From NCBI GenBank assembly GCA_017408735.1, contig JAFQUB010000025.1, positions 1 through 32,991 on the forward strand: a stretch of DNA of 32,991 bases, written 5' to 3'. The notes under the pieces were generated by a model that was not told the origin of the DNA, made no database searches, and saw nothing but the letters and a program-made list of their open reading frames with translations. The translations under genes and the position numbers were made by a program. The stretch comes from Lachnospiraceae bacterium (GTDB lineage: Bacteria > Bacillota > Clostridia > Lachnospirales > Lachnospiraceae). This document shows, in pieces, positions 32,278-32,991 of the stretch (the stretch's first letter is position 1; the number at the start of each line of letters is the position of its first letter).

Positions 32278-32664
32278 TTAATTTGGTTTACAATTTTCAC
32301 AACATCCGTAAAAATATGCCATATGGCCCTCTACGATTCCATTAAAGTTAGCGTTAGCTTTTTCATTAATTTCATCGATGCTCTCCATTTCAAGGTCCAT
32401 CACACTTTCGCATTTTTTACAGATAAAATGATAGTGTGGGAGTGGATTACCGTCAAAACGGTCCGGTCCATCTCCGGTTGAAATTTTCATAATCTCACCG
32501 CGTTCTGAAAGCAGTGACAGATTACGATAGACTGTTCCAAGACTAATATTAGGATACTCTTTCCTTACATTAGTGTATACAACATCAGCAGTGGGATGAT
32601 CCTTTCTAGTCATAAGGAAGTTTTTTATTGATTCTCTTTGTCTGCTGTACTTTAATTGCTGCAT
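32278..32664 (-). CDS. perR: PerR-type Fur family peroxide regulator
   Basis: Iron/manganese-dependent peroxide-sensing repressor. The 128-residue protein has the winged helix ([18 protein letters not shown] at about 41-58) and both metal sites. The residues equivalent to the B. subtilis PerR regulatory ligands are His23, Asp71, His77, His79 and Asp90, with spacings that match exactly, and Asp at position 90 rather than Glu fits PerR over Fur. The structural zinc Cys pairs are Cys82-Cys85 and Cys122-Cys125. GGTAGG sits 6 bases before the ATG. The operator over its own promoter suggests autoregulation, and rubrerythrin lies downstream. Confidence 0.93.
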   Translation of the reverse strand: MQQLKYSRQRESIKNFLMTRKDHPTADVVYTNVRKEYPNISLGTVYRNLSLLSERGEIMKISTGDGPDRFDGNPLPHYHFICKKCESVMDLEMESIDEINEKANANFNGIVEGHMAYFYGCCENCKPN

Positions 32665-32698
32665 ATACTACCTACCCTTCTGTAGAAAAGCTATTAAT

Positions 32699-32717
32699 AA
32701 TAGTAATGATTACTATT
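32699..32717. promoter_or_regulatory. PerR-type operator over the perR promoter
   Basis: AATAGTAAT-G-ATTACTATT is a perfect 9-1-9 palindrome. Its core TAGTAAT-N-ATTACTA matches the PerR box pattern TTATAAT-N-ATTATAA at 10 of 14 positions. It begins 3 bases downstream of the -10, so bound repressor would block initiation. Confidence 0.8.
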
Positions 32718-32719
32718 TT

Positions 32720-32748
32720 ATTATATGCAACAGTTCGACTTTTGTCAA
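32720..32748 (-). promoter_or_regulatory. Sigma-A promoter for perR-rubrerythrin
   Basis: TTGACA (32743-32748), 17-base spacer, TATAAT (32720-32725) on the minus strand. The -35 contains the stop codon of the GIY-YIG gene. Confidence 0.88.
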
Positions 32749-32990
32749 CTATTTTTTTCCAATAATTTCTTTTTTTCTTTCCGAGTTAACTGTTTAATCT
32801 CATATTCTCTGCGCATGGCTTCTTGTTTTGTTTCAAAACTCTCATAATAACGAAGTACTACCGGCAGACGGGAACGGGTATATTTGGCACCTTTCCCCGA
32901 ATTGTGCGCTTTCATTCTCCGTTCCAGATCCGTGGTCCATCCTGTGTATAACGTTCCGTCTTTACACTCTACTATATATGTATAATTCAT
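32745..32990 (-). CDS. GIY-YIG domain protein (UPF0213-like)
   Basis: An 81-residue single GIY-YIG nuclease-like domain: [16 protein letters not shown] carries the two Tyr motifs (GIY as TYI, YIG as YTG), Arg near residue 24 and His near 29 follow, and a late Glu (RREYEIKQL) completes the active-site set. Length is normal for the short YhbQ-type family, of unproven function, possibly DNA repair. The start is 2 bases from the window edge, so a longer N-terminus cannot be ruled out, but the MNYTYIVEC start is usual for the family. Its stop overlaps the perR promoter. Confidence 0.9.
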   Translation of the reverse strand: MNYTYIVECKDGTLYTGWTTDLERRMKAHNSGKGAKYTRSRLPVVLRYYESFETKQEAMRREYEIKQLTRKEKKKLLEKNS

Positions 32991-32991
32991 A

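Overview
The window looks like a low-to-mid GC, strictly anaerobic Clostridia genome, most like the Lachnospiraceae. The evidence is AT-rich Shine-Dalgarno-led genes, a PerR/rubrerythrin oxidative-stress pair, a BirA without a DNA-binding domain, and the gene order argF, birA, a small acidic protein, coaX, dusB, greA, lysS. No rRNA, tRNA or CRISPR array was seen.

Region 1 (1 to about 14,600) is one end of an integrated conjugative element of the Tn1549/CTn type. Nearly all its genes are on the minus strand. In transcription order from the boundary they are a DUF6075-like protein, a DUF3970-like protein, ParA, ParB, a RepA/DUF6017 replication initiator and a DUF6050-like membrane protein. Next come a lone plus-strand HTH regulator, a 120-residue protein and a 3.5-kb cargo segment. 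The transfer genes follow: PcfB, VirD4/TraG coupling protein, a 61-residue small ORF, Maff2 pilin-like protein, VirB6/TrbL, PrgI and VirB4, the last cut by the window edge. Relaxase, integrase and excisionase must lie to the left, outside the window. The element ends just downstream of lysS, where GCAGTAA repeats resemble integrase arm sites.

The cargo segment holds an unrecognised 215-residue protein, a 542-residue protein with a C-terminal PD-(D/E)XK nuclease motif and a 333-residue PIN-like protein. It is more AT-rich than its surroundings. It is bracketed by two direct repeats of about 75 bp, each made of an intrinsic terminator plus a 23-bp palindrome. That palindrome occurs five times in the element and nowhere else in the window. 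The two-nuclease pair is the best candidate for an undescribed, possibly defensive, system.

Region 2 (14,642 to 32,991) is chromosome, again mostly minus strand. A patatin-argF-membrane protein-birA-small protein-coaX-dusB-greA-lysS run is followed upstream by an SPFH/NfeD pair, a SleB-type cell-wall hydrolase, a TrmH-family methyltransferase behind dnaE, and a small STAS-like protein. Two plus-strand genes follow: a Nudix hydrolase and a frameshifted MazF/PemK toxin relic. The window closes with perR-rubrerythrin under a PerR-like operator and a GIY-YIG protein.

The most unusual chromosomal sequence is the 528-base gap before nfeD. It holds two separate perfect inverted repeats with 35-bp and 34-bp arms, on either side of a 44-codon open frame.
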